A DNA stretch of 64,000 bases from Cellulosimicrobium sp. Marseille-Q4280 (GCF_943181405.1 NZ_CALPBY010000009.1:151174-215173); one strand, 5' to 3'; shown: positions 7,492 through 15,646, counted from the first letter of the stretch. A program made the numbers and translations. Notes: generated by a model not told the origin, from the sequence alone.

Positions 7492-10221
7492 GTGACCGAA
7501 CAGGACGGAGCCCCACCCGTGCACCAGCTGCGCCCGTACCAGCAGCCCATCAGCGACGCGACCGTCGCCGCCCTCACCCACGGCGGCCGCGCCCAGATCG
7601 TCATGGCCTGCGGCACCGGCAAGACCCTGACGGGCATGCGCACCGTCGAGGCCACCCTGGCCGCCGCCGGGCTCGACGCACCCGTCGTCGTGCTGGCGTT
7701 CCCGAACCTCGCCCTGCTCGGGCAGACCGTGCGCGAGTGGCGCGCCCAGTCGGCCTGGCGCACGCCGCTCGGGGTGCCCCGGTACGCCGACCTGGCCGTG
7801 TGCTCGGACGAGACCATCTCCCCGACGCAGCTGGCCGCCACCCGCCGCAAGGCCCTCAAGGCCGGCGCCGTCGAGCCTGACCCGGTGACCGCGTCCGTCG
7901 CCGACGCGCTGGCCGGGCAGGCGCTGCCGGCCACCACCGACCCGGCCAAGGTCGCCGCGTTCCTGCGCGCGAACACCTCCGCCCCGCGCGTGCTGTTCAC
8001 CACGTACCAGTCGATGGACGTCGTCGCCTCGGCCGCCACGCTCATGCGCGCGCTCGACCCGACCTGGCAGATCGACCTGGTGCTCGCCGACGAGGCCCAC
8101 CGCACCGCGGGCAACGACCTCGCCGCAGCCTTCGGCACCGTGCTGTTCGACGTCAACGTCCCCGCGACCCGGCGCCTGTTCATGACCGCCACCCAGCGCG
8201 TCGTCGAGCGTCGCCGCGGCCGCAAGGTCTCCTCGGTCCGCTCGATGGACGACGAGACCCTGTACGGCCCCGTCACGGGCCAGTACACGTTCAAGGAGGC
8301 GATCGAGGCCGGGCACCTGTCGGACTACCAGGTGCACGTCGTGCTCGTACGCCAGGCCGACGTCGAGACCGTCGCCGGGGCGCCCCTGGACGAGCTCGAC
8401 GCGCTGCGCTCCGGCACCACGGCCCACACGATCACCGCGGCGATCGCCACCGCGAAGATGGCCCGCAAGCACCGCCTGCACCGCGTCATGGCGTTCCACA
8501 ACCGCGTCGCGCACTCCACCGCGTTCGTCGCCGCGATGGGCACCGCCCACGACCTGCTGACCCGGGCCCGGCACAAGGTGAACACCGACCTGCTCACCTT
8601 CCACGTCGACGGGGCGACCCCGCCGGCCGACCGCGACCACGCCATCGCCACCCTGCGCGACTTGGACGAGTCCGCCGGCCAGTGGGCCGTGGTCTCCAAC
8701 GTCTCGGTGTTCACCGAGGGCATCGACGTGCCCACCCTGGACTGCGTCGTGTTTGCCGACCCCCGCGACAGCGAGGTCGACGTCGCCCAGATTGTCGGGC
8801 GCGCCCTGCGCAAGTCCGCCCGCAACCGGCCCGCCGCGATCCTCGTGCCGGTGCTCGTGCGCGAGGGCCAGGACCCCGACGCCGTGCTCGCGTCCTCGGA
8901 GTTCTCCGGCGCGGTGCAGGTCATCAAGGCGATGCGCACCGTGGACGCCCGGATCGTGGAGCGCTTCACCGCCGCCCACCTCGAGGACCTGTCCACCGAG
9001 GATCCCACATCGGGCCCCACGGACGGCGAGGCGACGGACGAGGGGCTCGCCGCGGGCGACGACGAGTACGACAAGGCATCCGCGTGGTGCACCGACCCGG
9101 ACGGCGGCAGCTACCACGACGTCGGCGGCGACGGCTCGCCCGTCCGCGTCACCTCCGGCCCGATCGACGGCGCCACCGCGCCCGTCGAGGCGCCGCGCGG
9201 CCCGCTTCCCATGCTCGTCATCGAGACCCCCGACGCGCTCGACGACCTCGACGGAGCATCTGCCGCGGAGCCGGCGACCCCGGCACCCAGAGCCACCGGC
9301 CGCCTGGCCGGCCTCGCGAGCCTCGCCCGCGCCGTCGGCACCGCCGTCGTCGACCTCGTCCTTGAGCCCTGGGAGCTGCTGGCAGATCGGGCCGCGGCGT
9401 TCCGCGCCGCGCATGGGCGCCACCCCAACCGGGCATCCGCGGACGAGCAGGAGCGACGGTTGGCCGCATGGCTCAACGACCAGCGCCAGGCTGAGCGTGC
9501 CAGGCGGCTCAGTGCATCTCGCCGCGCCCACCTAGACCGGACGTACCCCGACTGGAGCGAGAGTCGCGAGGCTGGCTGGCTTGATGCCGCGGACCGCCTC
9601 GCTGCCTTCATGCGCGCCCACGATCGCACGCCGAGCTCGCACTCGTCGAACCCAGAAGAACGGGCGCTTGGCCAGTGGCTGAACGTGCAACGCGGAGCGA
9701 TCCGGGGCACGCGTGGGAGGGCTCCTATGCCCGCAGAGCGGCAGCGGTACCTCAACGAGAACTGCCCCGGATGGTCAAGCGGGCGCCCCAGCTGGGACGA
9801 CCGTCTGGCCGAACTCGCGAACTTCCGTGCCAGCAGTGGCCGCCTTCCGTCGATCAGTTCTCCGTCCGAGATCGAGCGAAGCGTCGCCGAGTGGCTGAGA
9901 AAGCAGGTCGCCAGCGCGAGGAAGCGCAACCTCTCGGCCGAACGCCGCGAGCGACTCGACGCCGCCTTCCCGGGATGGAACGCAGCCATCAAGCGGATCG
10001 GGGCATGGGGCGAGCGTGTCGAGGAACTTCGCCAGTTCCGTGCAGCCACAGGCAAGTACCCGTCGACCGCGAGCAGCTCGCCGGCAGAAAGGTCGCTCGG
10101 GTTCTGGCTGACCACACAGCGCAGCAGGGCCCGGAGCGGTGACCCACGCCTCACCGCTGACCAGCGCGCGTTGCTGGATGCGTCGTTCCCTGACTGGGCA
10201 CCAGACCTTCGGCGGGGATAA
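7492..10221 (+). CDS. SF2 DEAH-box helicase with C-terminal helicase-associated repeats
   Basis: The 909-residue product has an N-terminal SF2 motor with Walker A (MACGTGKT) near residue 40, the DEAH box (LADEAHRTAG) near residue 200, motif III-like FMTATQR, and a C-terminal RecA lobe with TEGIDVPTLD and QIVGRALR. After an acidic linker, residues ~640-905 hold four copies of a Trp-rich helical repeat (pattern LG.WL..QR...R....L...R...LD..FP.W), as in the helicase-associated domain family (PF03457). Such enzymes unwind or remodel DNA and are common on plasmids and phages. Base use becomes less GC-rich over the repeats, suggesting a different history for that part. Confidence 0.9.
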   Translation: MTEQDGAPPVHQLRPYQQPISDATVAALTHGGRAQIVMACGTGKTLTGMRTVEATLAAAGLDAPVVVLAFPNLALLGQTVREWRAQSAWRTPLGVPRYADLAVCSDETISPTQLAATRRKALKAGAVEPDPVTASVADALAGQALPATTDPAKVAAFLRANTSAPRVLFTTYQSMDVVASAATLMRALDPTWQIDLVLADEAHRTAGNDLAAAFGTVLFDVNVPATRRLFMTATQRVVERRRGRKVSSVRSMDDETLYGPVTGQYTFKEAIEAGHLSDYQVHVVLVRQADVETVAGAPLDELDALRSGTTAHTITAAIATAKMARKHRLHRVMAFHNRVAHSTAFVAAMGTAHDLLTRARHKVNTDLLTFHVDGATPPADRDHAIATLRDLDESAGQWAVVSNVSVFTEGIDVPTLDCVVFADPRDSEVDVAQIVGRALRKSARNRPAAILVPVLVREGQDPDAVLASSEFSGAVQVIKAMRTVDARIVERFTAAHLEDLSTEDPTSGPTDGEATDEGLAAGDDEYDKASAWCTDPDGGSYHDVGGDGSPVRVTSGPIDGATAPVEAPRGPLPMLVIETPDALDDLDGASAAEPATPAPRATGRLAGLASLARAVGTAVVDLVLEPWELLADRAAAFRAAHGRHPNRASADEQERRLAAWLNDQRQAERARRLSASRRAHLDRTYPDWSESREAGWLDAADRLAAFMRAHDRTPSSHSSNPEERALGQWLNVQRGAIRGTRGRAPMPAERQRYLNENCPGWSSGRPSWDDRLAELANFRASSGRLPSISSPSEIERSVAEWLRKQVASARKRNLSAERRERLDAAFPGWNAAIKRIGAWGERVEELRQFRAATGKYPSTASSSPAERSLGFWLTTQRSRARSGDPRLTADQRALLDASFPDWAPDLRRG

Positions 10222-10327
10222 CCGGTCGACCCGACAGCCCTGCACGCAGCGCGGCGCTCATGCGTCCGGCGACCTACCACGCCGCGGCGCCGGCGCGGCC
10301 AGACCCGCACCTAGAGCGCAACGCGGA

Positions 10328-10337
10328 GCCCGCACAT
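10328..10337 (+). promoter_or_regulatory. GCCCGCACAT element variant
   Basis: GCCCGCACAT, two changes from consensus, then 9 nt and ATG 10347 with no SD in the usual place. Confidence 0.55.
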
Positions 10338-10346
10338 CTACCGGCC

Positions 10347-10793
10347 ATGAACGAACCGAACCCCGCCCGAGTCCCCGCCGGCGTCTCGACCGGCGGCCAG
10401 TTCGCGCGCACCGCCCGGGTGGAGTCCCCGCTGCGGCTGGTGCCCGAGCCGTTCAGGCTCGCCGACGGCGAGGAGCCGGTCAACGGACTCGTCGCCCGCG
10501 AGAACCGCCGCGGCACCTACATGCTCGTCGACGCCGCCACCGGCCGCCCGGCCCTGCACGGCGCCGAGCGCGGCAGGCGCGGCGCGCACCCCACGCCCGA
10601 GGCGGCGCTGGAGTGGGCGGCGGTCACCTACCCGCTGGTGCAGCGCGTGGCGTCCACGGTCGCTCGCGCGCACCCGGTCCTGGTGCCCAAGTGCGGCGAC
10701 TGCCAGGTCGACATGGTGCAGGAGCTCGACGACGAGAAGGACCGCCCGACGCCCATCTGGACGTGCCCGATCTGCGGCGACACGCCGCGCTGA
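10347..10793 (+). CDS. Hypothetical protein with N-terminal GVSTGGQF tag and C-terminal zinc ribbon
   Basis: The 148-residue product begins with a short motif, PAGVSTGGQFA at about residues 11-21, that also starts the unrelated LPD29 protein at 37827 (AAGVTTGGQF). The C terminus has two Cys pairs, CGDC and CPIC, about 27 residues apart, forming a likely zinc ribbon. The middle is Ala/Val-rich helical. The start is set by the promoter-like element 9 nt upstream. Function unknown; a nucleic-acid binding role is plausible from the zinc ribbon. Confidence 0.65.
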   Translation: MNEPNPARVPAGVSTGGQFARTARVESPLRLVPEPFRLADGEEPVNGLVARENRRGTYMLVDAATGRPALHGAERGRRGAHPTPEAALEWAAVTYPLVQRVASTVARAHPVLVPKCGDCQVDMVQELDDEKDRPTPIWTCPICGDTPR

Positions 10794-10821
10794 GGAAATA
10801 CCCTTCCAACTCGGGCACTCG

Positions 10822-10834
10822 TGACATACACTCA
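10822..10834 (+). promoter_or_regulatory. Candidate sigma-70-type -10 region (TACACT)
   Basis: GTGACATACACTC contains TACACT, a fair actinobacterial -10 hexamer, about 50 nt before the SD of the 43-residue ORF. No clear -35 was seen. Confidence 0.35.
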
Positions 10835-10879
10835 TCCACGAACGCCAACACGGACACGAGACGCAAGGAGGTGGCGGAG

Positions 10880-11011
10880 ATGGATCGCTTCGGACGCAAG
10901 CAGGCCCTGAGCACCGCGTACCCCACGCTGTCGATCACGCGTGTCCCCGGTGAGCGCAACCACGTCTCGATGGCGTGGTCCCAGCTCCCGCGGGAGGCGG
11001 CCCAGACGTAG
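10880..11011 (+). CDS. 43-residue small protein
   Basis: A very strong SD (AAGGAGGTG at 10865-10873) lies 6 nt before ATG 10880. The product is basic at its N terminus (MDRFGRKQAL), has no membrane segment, and contains a beta-like stretch (LSITRVPGERNHVSMAW). A good terminator follows at 11037, so it looks like a complete one-gene unit. I do not recognise it. Confidence 0.6.
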   Translation: MDRFGRKQALSTAYPTLSITRVPGERNHVSMAWSQLPREAAQT

Positions 11012-11036
11012 GACGATCACATCCAGATCGCCTCGG

Positions 11037-11068
11037 AAGGCCGCCCCTGCAACGCAGGAGGCGGCCTT
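11037..11068 (+). terminator. Terminator separating the small ORF from the tRNA array
   Basis: The stem AAGGCCGCC..GGCGGCCTT has an internal CCTG/CAGG extension and is followed by a short T/C-rich tract. Confidence 0.65.
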
Positions 11069-11084
11069 CGTCGTATCGGCCACG

Positions 11085-11094
11085 TGCCGCACAT
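11085..11094 (+). promoter_or_regulatory. TGCCGCACAT element at the head of the tRNA array
   Basis: Exact copy 45 nt before the first tRNA (Trp), with no reading frame between. This copy argues that the element acts in transcription rather than translation. Confidence 0.65.
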
Positions 11095-11139
11095 AGAACT
11101 GGAGCCGGACCAGAACGCCGGCACCGACAGCACCACCTA

Positions 11140-11210
11140 GGGATGTAGTTCAGCTGGAAGAACGCCGGTCTCCAAAACCGGAAGTCGGGGGTTCGAACCC
11201 CTCCATCCCT
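11140..11210 (+). tRNA. tRNA-Trp(CCA)
   Basis: Anticodon stem CCGGT/ACCGG with loop CTCCAAA. The acceptor GGGATGT pairs with CCATCCC except for one T-C at the base. No encoded CCA. First gene of the array. Confidence 0.85.
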
Positions 11211-11533
11211 GCTCGGCTCTCGGTCACTGTGGCACCTCGCGTGTCATACACCGCGAAGCGAACGTGCCGCCCTCGGGCGGATTGTCAACTGCACAGAGAC
11301 GAGAAGTAGCCGACCGGCACCATCCGGTCGGCCCTCGATGAGCACCGCGTCCCCCGGGGCGCGCCCACGACGTGGAACCCGCCGAGCGCGGGGGAGTCAC
11401 GGGCGACCCGGATCTGAGCGCGGCGCATCGTCGAGAACCCCAGGTGGCGCCGACCCCGCGCGCCCGGCCTCCGCGTACAGCGTGCCGGGTGTCCCGCGAG
11501 GGCATGGCGGACGGCGCCACCTGGGTTCATCAG
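11211..11533. other. Gap in array without recognisable gene
   Basis: About 320 bases with no convincing ORF and no TTC-type T loop. TGTCATACA at 11241 resembles sequences at 10822 and 22529. Otherwise nothing assignable. Confidence 0.5.
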
Positions 11534-11618
11534 GCGTCGATGACCCGAGCGGACGAAGGGCCCCGGCTGTAAACCGGGCACGTCAGAGACATCGGAGGTT
11601 CGAATCCTCCTCGGCGCA
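11534..11618 (+). tRNA. tRNA-Tyr(GTA)
   Basis: Class II tRNA with long variable arm. Loop CTGTAAA in stem CCCGG/CCGGG. Acceptor GCGTCGA/TCGGCGC, discriminator A, no CCA. Confidence 0.85.
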
Positions 11619-11623
11619 CTCAC

Positions 11624-11699
11624 GTCACGGAACGATCCCCCTACGGCAGGCGGGCGGCCGACGAGCTGGCCCGGGTTCGAGCCCCGGCGGTCCGTGACG
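11624..11699 (+). other. tRNA-like unit, isotype unresolved
   Basis: A 7-bp outer stem GTCACGG/CCGTGAC spans 76 nt and encloses a perfect T arm (CCGGG, TTCGAGC, CCCGG). I cannot fit a normal anticodon arm; the candidate loop between GGCC and GGCC is GACGAGCT (8 nt). The T arm is also displaced from the outer stem. Degenerate or non-standard tRNA. A second isolated T arm (GCCGG, TTCGATC, CCGGC) follows near 11730. Confidence 0.35.
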
Positions 11700-11965
11700 A
11701 TCAGACCTCCGGGGACGGAGAGAAGGCCGGTTCGATCCCGGCCGGCGGGCCCGCCTCGTGCGGACCTCCCGCCGTTGGCAGCACCGAGTCCCCGCCGCAC
11801 GGCATGCGGCAGGCCCCGTCGGGCCAGGAACCAAGCGACGGCCGGTCCTCTCCGGTGAACAGGGGCGCCAGGCACCTGGCGGACGAAGGTGGCGGCCGGG
11901 GGACACCCCGGATACGGCCGGGATGGTGTCGAGGGTGAGCCCCGCCAGGGCAAGTCCCTCATCGG

Positions 11966-12042
11966 GCGCCTCTAGCTCAATCGGTCAGAGCATCTGACTC
12001 TTAATCAGAGGGTTCTGGGTTCGAGTCCCAGGGGGCGCACCA
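11966..12042 (+). tRNA. tRNA-Lys(CTT)
   Basis: Stem TCTGA/TCAGA, loop CTCTTAA. Acceptor GCGCCTC/GGGGCGC, discriminator A followed by an encoded CCA. Confidence 0.95.
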
Positions 12043-12142
12043 GGTCGACGTAGGGCCCACGCCGCGGAGGCGTGGACGGCGGGCGTCCCGCGAGACGTGC
12101 CGTCGGCGGGTCGCGGCCCGTGAACCTGCGCCGACCGCACAC

Positions 12143-12218
12143 GGTGACGTAGCTCAGCTGGCAGAGCAGCGCGCTCATAACGCGCAGGTCAGGGGATCGA
12201 GACCCCTCGTCACTACCA
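12143..12218 (+). tRNA. tRNA-Met(CAT), elongator-type or Ile2
   Basis: Stem GCGCG/CGCGC, loop CTCATAA. Acceptor GGTGACG/CGTCACT, discriminator A plus encoded CCA. The T loop is ATCGAGA (A54 and A60 instead of T54 and a pyrimidine). The CAT anticodon could also belong to a lysidine-modified Ile tRNA. Confidence 0.85.
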
Positions 12219-12241
12219 GGCCGCCTGACCGCGGCCAGCAA

Positions 12242-12314
12242 GGCCCTGTAGCTCACTCGGGAGAGCACCGCCCTGTCACGGCGGAGGTAGCCGGATCGAA
12301 ACCGGTCAGGGTCG
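12242..12314 (+). tRNA. tRNA-Asp(GTC)
   Basis: Stem CCGCC/GGCGG, loop CTGTCAC, discriminator G as usual for Asp. The T loop ATCGAAA again has A54 and A60. No CCA. Confidence 0.85.
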
Positions 12315-12421
12315 CGTAGGCACCTCGCCCGTTCAAGTCGGGCAGGCAAACCCCAGCGGTTCGACTCCGCGCAGCCAGTGGTTGGCGTGGGGAGCGGGTC
12401 CGGATGACCCAGGTGTCGTGA

Positions 12422-12495
12422 TGGCGGGTAGCTCAGTCGGTTAGAGCGCGGTCCTGATAAGACCGAGGTCGGCGGTTCGATCCCGCCCCTGCCAA
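12422..12495 (+). tRNA. tRNA-Ile(GAT)
   Basis: Stem CGGTC/GACCG, loop CTGATAA. Acceptor TGGCGGG/CCTGCCA, discriminator A, no CCA. Confidence 0.92.
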
Positions 12496-12634
12496 CTGGA
12501 ACCACCTGCTCGAGGCGCTGCGCAGCGCCGAGGGCGGGCAGGTGCCGAGACCGCTGAGAGGAGCGGCAGCACCGCCCGGGCTGAGGCAGCGACCGGGCGA
12601 CGGGCACGACCAGTCCGCCGGGGCACCGGGAAGC

Positions 12635-12704
12635 ATGCGGGTTCGCTGTGGTGTGTCGCCGGCCGTTCCAGGTCGGAGCGGAGGTTCGATTCCTCCACCG
12701 CACG
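12635..12704 (+). other. tRNA-like unit with unusual anticodon loop
   Basis: Good T arm (GGAGG, TTCGATT, CCTCC) and an anticodon-like stem CCGGC/GTCGG enclosing CGTTCCAG, 8 nt, or 6 nt if C-G closes. The acceptor ATGCGGG/ACCGCAC has two mismatches. The loop contains TTCC, recalling Gly(TCC), but the register is not normal. Confidence 0.4.
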
Positions 12705-12715
12705 CAGGTCAACAC

Positions 12716-12788
12716 GGACGGCTAGCTCAGCTGGCAGAGCATTCCCTTCACACGGGAGAGGCCGGGGGTTCAAGTCCCTCGCCGTCCA
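12716..12788 (+). tRNA. tRNA-Val(CAC)
   Basis: Stem TTCCC/GGGAG, loop TTCACAC. Acceptor GGACGGC/GCCGTCC, discriminator A, no CCA. Confidence 0.93.
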
Positions 12789-12974
12789 CAGTGCGCACCG
12801 CAGTACCGCCCACACAGGTAGCGGGACGCGGCAACCCGGAACGCAGCGCCAGCGCGGGAGCTAGCTGCAGCACGACGGGCCGAGCCTTCCATCCGTGGGT
12901 GGCCCGGGACCGGTCACCCGTTGCCTCGTGCGAGCACGGCAGGTACCCCCGGACCTGCCCAGACGGGAACACAC

Positions 12975-13048
12975 GCCCCCACGGTCTAGAGGCCTTGGAC
13001 GTCGCCCTCTCACGGCGAAGGACGCCGGTTCGAATCCGGCTGGGGGTG
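12975..13048 (+). tRNA. tRNA-Glu(CTC)
   Basis: Stem TCGCC/GGCGA, loop CTCTCAC. Acceptor GCCCCCA/TGGGGGT, discriminator G. Confidence 0.93.
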
Positions 13049-13229
13049 CTCGAATGCGAGAACACGACCCGAGCCGTGCGCGGCCCGGGGAGCGCGAAGG
13101 TCACGCGAGAGTCCAGCCCATCGGCACGGGAGCGCAACCCCGCCGGCGGGTGTCCGCACGGTGGACAGACCTGACTGGCGACGGGACAGACGTCGCAACT
13201 GGCCCACCAGGTTGGAGTGGTGGGAACCT

Positions 13230-13300
13230 GCCCCGCTGGTGTAGCGGTAGCACGCCGGCCCCTCAAGCCGGTAACACGGGTTCGATCCCCGTGCGGGGTA
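13230..13300 (+). tRNA. tRNA with CTC-like anticodon and C33
   Basis: Acceptor GCCCCGC/GCGGGGT, T arm ACGGG/CCCGT and D arm GTGTAGCGGTAGCAC are all sound. The anticodon stem CCGGC/GCCGG holds CCCTCAA: position 33 is C rather than the near-invariant T and positions 34-36 read CTC. It may be a second Glu tRNA or have another identity. Confidence 0.6.
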
Positions 13301-13588
13301 CGTAGCGCCAGCGCGCGGCGCGCACTACCGGGCTTCGGCTGACGCGGTGCGAACGTGCGAACGGGACGGCCCCGTCAGGGCCGCCAGCCACCCCGGTGCA
13401 GCCCGTGAAGGCCCGGGGACAGCAGCACCCGGCCGCTGACGGCGGTCGCTGCACCAGCCTGAGCAGCACGCTCGAGGACCGCGATGACCGGGTGTGACCC
13501 GGCGGATCGGTCGACCACCATCAGGACCGGTGGGAACCCGCCCGTGCGGGGCCAGCGCCAAGGGTGCGCGCCGGCCGACACGGAACGA

Positions 13589-13665
13589 CGCGGAGTGGAG
13601 CAGTTCGGTAGCTCGCTGGGCTCATAACCCGGAGGTCGCCGGTTCGAATCCGGCCTCCGCAACCA
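13589..13665 (+). tRNA. Initiator tRNA-fMet(CAT)
   Basis: Carries the bacterial initiator marks: C1-A72 mismatch (CGCGGAG against CTCCGCA), three G-C pairs at the base of the anticodon stem (CTGGG/CCCGG), loop CTCATAA, and D arm GGAGCAG..GGTAGCTC. An encoded CCA follows discriminator A. Confidence 0.95.
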
Positions 13666-13734
13666 CGGTCCTGGCCCCAGCCTCCACCTGGGCGGACCCG
13701 GGGGTAGCCGCAGCCAGGCGCGGACCCCCGACTT

Positions 13735-13807
13735 GCCCGCGTGGCGCAGCGGATAGCGCGTCGCACTACGGATGCGAAGGTCAGGGGTTCGAATCCCTTC
13801 GCGGGCA
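13735..13807 (+). tRNA. tRNA-Arg(ACG)
   Basis: Stem TCGCA/TGCGA, loop CTACGGA. Acceptor GCCCGCG/CGCGGGC, discriminator A. The A34 would need inosine modification by host TadA. Confidence 0.95.
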
Positions 13808-13841
13808 CACGTCACACACCGACCAGGACAGGAGGACCGAC

Positions 13842-14165
13842 ATGGCCATCAACGCCGCAGCCGTCGTGCTGCCCGAGCTGCTGGGCTCGCGAGGATCGGC
13901 CGCGGCCCTCATCCGCCGGTCGGTTCCCGCCGGCACCACCGAAGTCGCCGTCTCGGCGGCGCACACCGTCACGGTCGCGGCCAGCGCCGCAGCGGAGCTC
14001 GTCAAGGTGCTGCTCGACGTCGGCGTCGACCGGGTCGTCCTGGTCGAGGCGAACGAGCGCGTCGAGAGCCACCTGCGCGACGCGCTGGACCGCCAGGCAC
14101 GCCCCGAGCGGACGTTCCTGCTGACCGCCCAGCGCGGACGTGAGGACGCGGTGTACCGCACCTAG
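13842..14165 (+). CDS. Small alpha/beta hypothetical protein inside the tRNA array
   Basis: The 107-residue product has an AGGAGG SD 6 nt before ATG 13842 and lies between tRNA-Arg(ACG) and tRNA-Leu(CAG). Strand-helix alternation (TTEVAVSAAHTVTVAA, AAELVKVLLDVGVDRVVLVEA) loosely resembles a STAS fold, but there is no diagnostic residue. No signal or membrane segment. Its placement suggests it is made from the same transcript as the tRNAs. Confidence 0.6.
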   Translation: MAINAAAVVLPELLGSRGSAAALIRRSVPAGTTEVAVSAAHTVTVAASAAAELVKVLLDVGVDRVVLVEANERVESHLRDALDRQARPERTFLLTAQRGREDAVYRT

Positions 14166-14238
14166 ACCCGGGTGGACCCGCCCTGCCCCCTTGCGGGGCG
14201 CAACGAGGCCCGGCGCGCGGCCGGTCATCCCGCGCACT

Positions 14239-14323
14239 GCCCCGATGGCGGAACTGGCAGACGCGCACGGTTCAGGTCCGTGTGCCTTCGGGCGTCCGGG
14301 TTCGACTCCCGGTCGGGGCACCA
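14239..14323 (+). tRNA. tRNA-Leu(CAG)
   Basis: Class II. Stem CACGG/CCGTG, loop TTCAGGT. Acceptor GCCCCGA/TCGGGGC, discriminator A, encoded CCA. Confidence 0.95.
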
Positions 14324-14505
14324 GCTCGCCCAGCGCGAGCGCACTACTTGAGAGCACGCCTGCGGCCACTGACCCGCTGCCTCCCAGCAGCCGGCCAGCC
14401 GCGGTGTGCGCCCTCCCGGGCGGGACGTAGACCTCGGGGACCGAGCCGGACGGCGAGCACCGGCAGCCTGGCGGCCCTTCTGGGAGGGGGCGGCCGCCAG
14501 GACCA

Positions 14506-14577
14506 GCCCAGGTAGCTCAGTGGTAGAGCAGCCGCCTCGTAAGCGGCAGGTCGCGGGTTCGACCCCCGCCTTGGGCT
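14506..14577 (+). tRNA. tRNA-Thr(CGT)
   Basis: Stem GCCGC/GCGGC, loop CTCGTAA. Acceptor GCCCAGG/CTTGGGC, discriminator T. Confidence 0.94.
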
Positions 14578-14701
14578 CTGGCGCGGAAGCGCCGCACGAC
14601 GACGGACTGGCGTGCCGTCGCGGCACGACGGCGGGACACCCCTTCGCGGGGCCCCGTGCGTCGACCGCACACCTACACGCCCGGGCCCCAGCGGCCCGCC
14701 T

Positions 14702-14776
14702 GCCCGGCTAGCTCAGTGGTAGAGCGCACCCTTGGTAAGGGTGAGGTCGCGGGTTCGAACCCCGCGTTGGGCTCCA
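14702..14776 (+). tRNA. tRNA-Thr(GGT)
   Basis: Stem CACCC/GGGTG, loop TTGGTAA. Acceptor GCCCGGC/GTTGGGC, discriminator T, encoded CCA. Confidence 0.94.
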
Positions 14777-14806
14777 GGTCCGCGGCCAGCACCGGCCGCC
14801 GGCCAT

Positions 14807-14891
14807 GTCTCCGTGGCGAAATGGCAGACGCGCGGCCTTGAGGTGGCCGTGCCCCGGAAGGGGCGTCCCGGTTCAAGTCCGGGTGGAGACA
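14807..14891 (+). tRNA. tRNA-Leu(GAG)
   Basis: Class II. Stem CGGCC/GGCCG, loop TTGAGGT. Acceptor GTCTCCG/TGGAGAC. It has the same anticodon as the chromosomal tRNA-Leu at 49260 where the element is integrated. Confidence 0.94.
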
Positions 14892-15000
14892 CGTCGCGGT
14901 CAACGTCAGCCGCTCCCGGTCGTTCATCGCCGGGGTGGAGCGAAGGTCGGCACAGAGGCGGGTTCCTCCCTGATCTCCCGCCGCCAGACCTGCCGCGCAT

Positions 15001-15090
15001 GGAGGGTTGCCAGAGATAGGACGATAGGGCCCGCCTCGAAAGCGGTGCGGCGGCGCGAGCCGCTCGGGGGTTCGAATCCCTCACCCTCCG
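15001..15090 (+). tRNA. tRNA-Ser(CGA)
   Basis: Class II with long variable arm. Loop CTCGAAA, acceptor GGAGGGT/ACCCTCC, discriminator G. The 10 bases just before it read TGCCGCGCAT, one change from the element consensus. Confidence 0.92.
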
Positions 15091-15108
15091 CACAGCGGCC
15101 ACGCCACG

Positions 15109-15118
15109 TGCCGCACAT
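15109..15118 (+). promoter_or_regulatory. TGCCGCACAT element inside the tRNA array
   Basis: Exact copy 8 nt before the 5' end of the tRNA-like unit at 15127, close to the spacing seen before leaderless ATGs. It could start a second array transcript. Confidence 0.6.
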
Positions 15119-15126
15119 AGGTACCT

Positions 15127-15207
15127 CGAGCGAGAGACCCCGCCGCAGTGGTAGCGGGGCGAGCCGGGCACATGAACCCGGCCACGACGCGGACCCGTGT
15201 CGCTCGA
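15127..15207 (+). other. tRNA-like unit with non-canonical T loop and 8-nt anticodon loop
   Basis: Perfect 7-bp acceptor CGAGCGA/TCGCTCG, discriminator A. The D arm (CCGCAGTGGTAGCGG) looks normal. The anticodon stem CCGGG/CCCGG encloses CACATGAA (8 nt). The T arm is CACG/CGTG around ACGCGGACC, with no TTC. It starts 8 nt after a promoter-like element. Confidence 0.45.
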
Positions 15208-15278
15208 ACGGTCCGAAGTCGGTGGGACTGCAGCCCGCCGGCCGACACCAGAGGTGCTGCGCGCGTCGCGGCTCCACG

Positions 15279-15352
15279 CCTGGCAGAAGCACGAGGGACG
15301 TGCACCCGCCCGTCAGGGCGGGAGGAAGCGGGTTCGACTCCCGTCGCTGAGG
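15279..15352 (+). other. tRNA-like unit, acceptor not resolved
   Basis: Anticodon-like stem CCCGC/GCGGG with an 8-nt loop CCGTCAGG, then a 5-nt variable region and a good T arm (GCGGG, TTCGACT, CCCGT). I find no 5' partner for the expected acceptor strand CGCTGAG. Possible pseudo-tRNA or a tRNA with an expanded loop; the 5' end is approximate. Confidence 0.35.
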
Positions 15353-15388
15353 AGGTGGACGCCAGCCGTGCCGCGGCAGCCCTCGACT

Positions 15389-15461
15389 GGGGAGCCATGT
15401 TCCTTGGTGGCGACTGATCCTTGCAAGATCGGTGCGGCGGGTTCGATCCCCGTGCTCTCCA
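15389..15461 (+). tRNA. tRNA-Ala(TGC)
   Basis: Stem TGATC/GATCG, loop CTTGCAA. Acceptor GGGGAGC/GCTCTCC, discriminator A. Confidence 0.9.
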
Positions 15462-15573
15462 CAGATCCGTCCGACCGTGCCGGTGCCGCGACCCCTTCGT
15501 CGCCGCGCCGCCCGACGTAGGCGGGTCCCTGGTGGCCCCCGGATGCTCGAGTAGCGCCCGGGGGTCGCCGCCT

Positions 15574-15646
15574 CTGGATGTAGCGCAGTTGGTAGCGCGC
15601 CCCGTTCGGGACGGGGAGGCCGTGGGTTCGAGTCCCGCCATCCGGA
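15574..15646 (+). tRNA. tRNA-Pro(CGG)
   Basis: Stem CCCCG/CGGGG, loop TTCGGGA. Acceptor CTGGATG/CATCCGG, discriminator A. Confidence 0.94.

Noticed and set aside
11700-11765. T arm GCCGG, TTCGATC, CCGGC as a separate tRNA
   Set aside because: No matching acceptor 5' strand and no anticodon stem found.
12315-12421. Possible tRNA with T arms GCCCG/CGGGC and GCGG/CCGC
   Set aside because: Two T-arm-like hairpins are present but no acceptor, D or anticodon arm can be fitted; probably decayed array sequence.
14991-15000. TGCCGCGCAT directly before tRNA-Ser as an element copy
   Set aside because: One mismatch in the core and no spacer; not counted, though it may be a variant.
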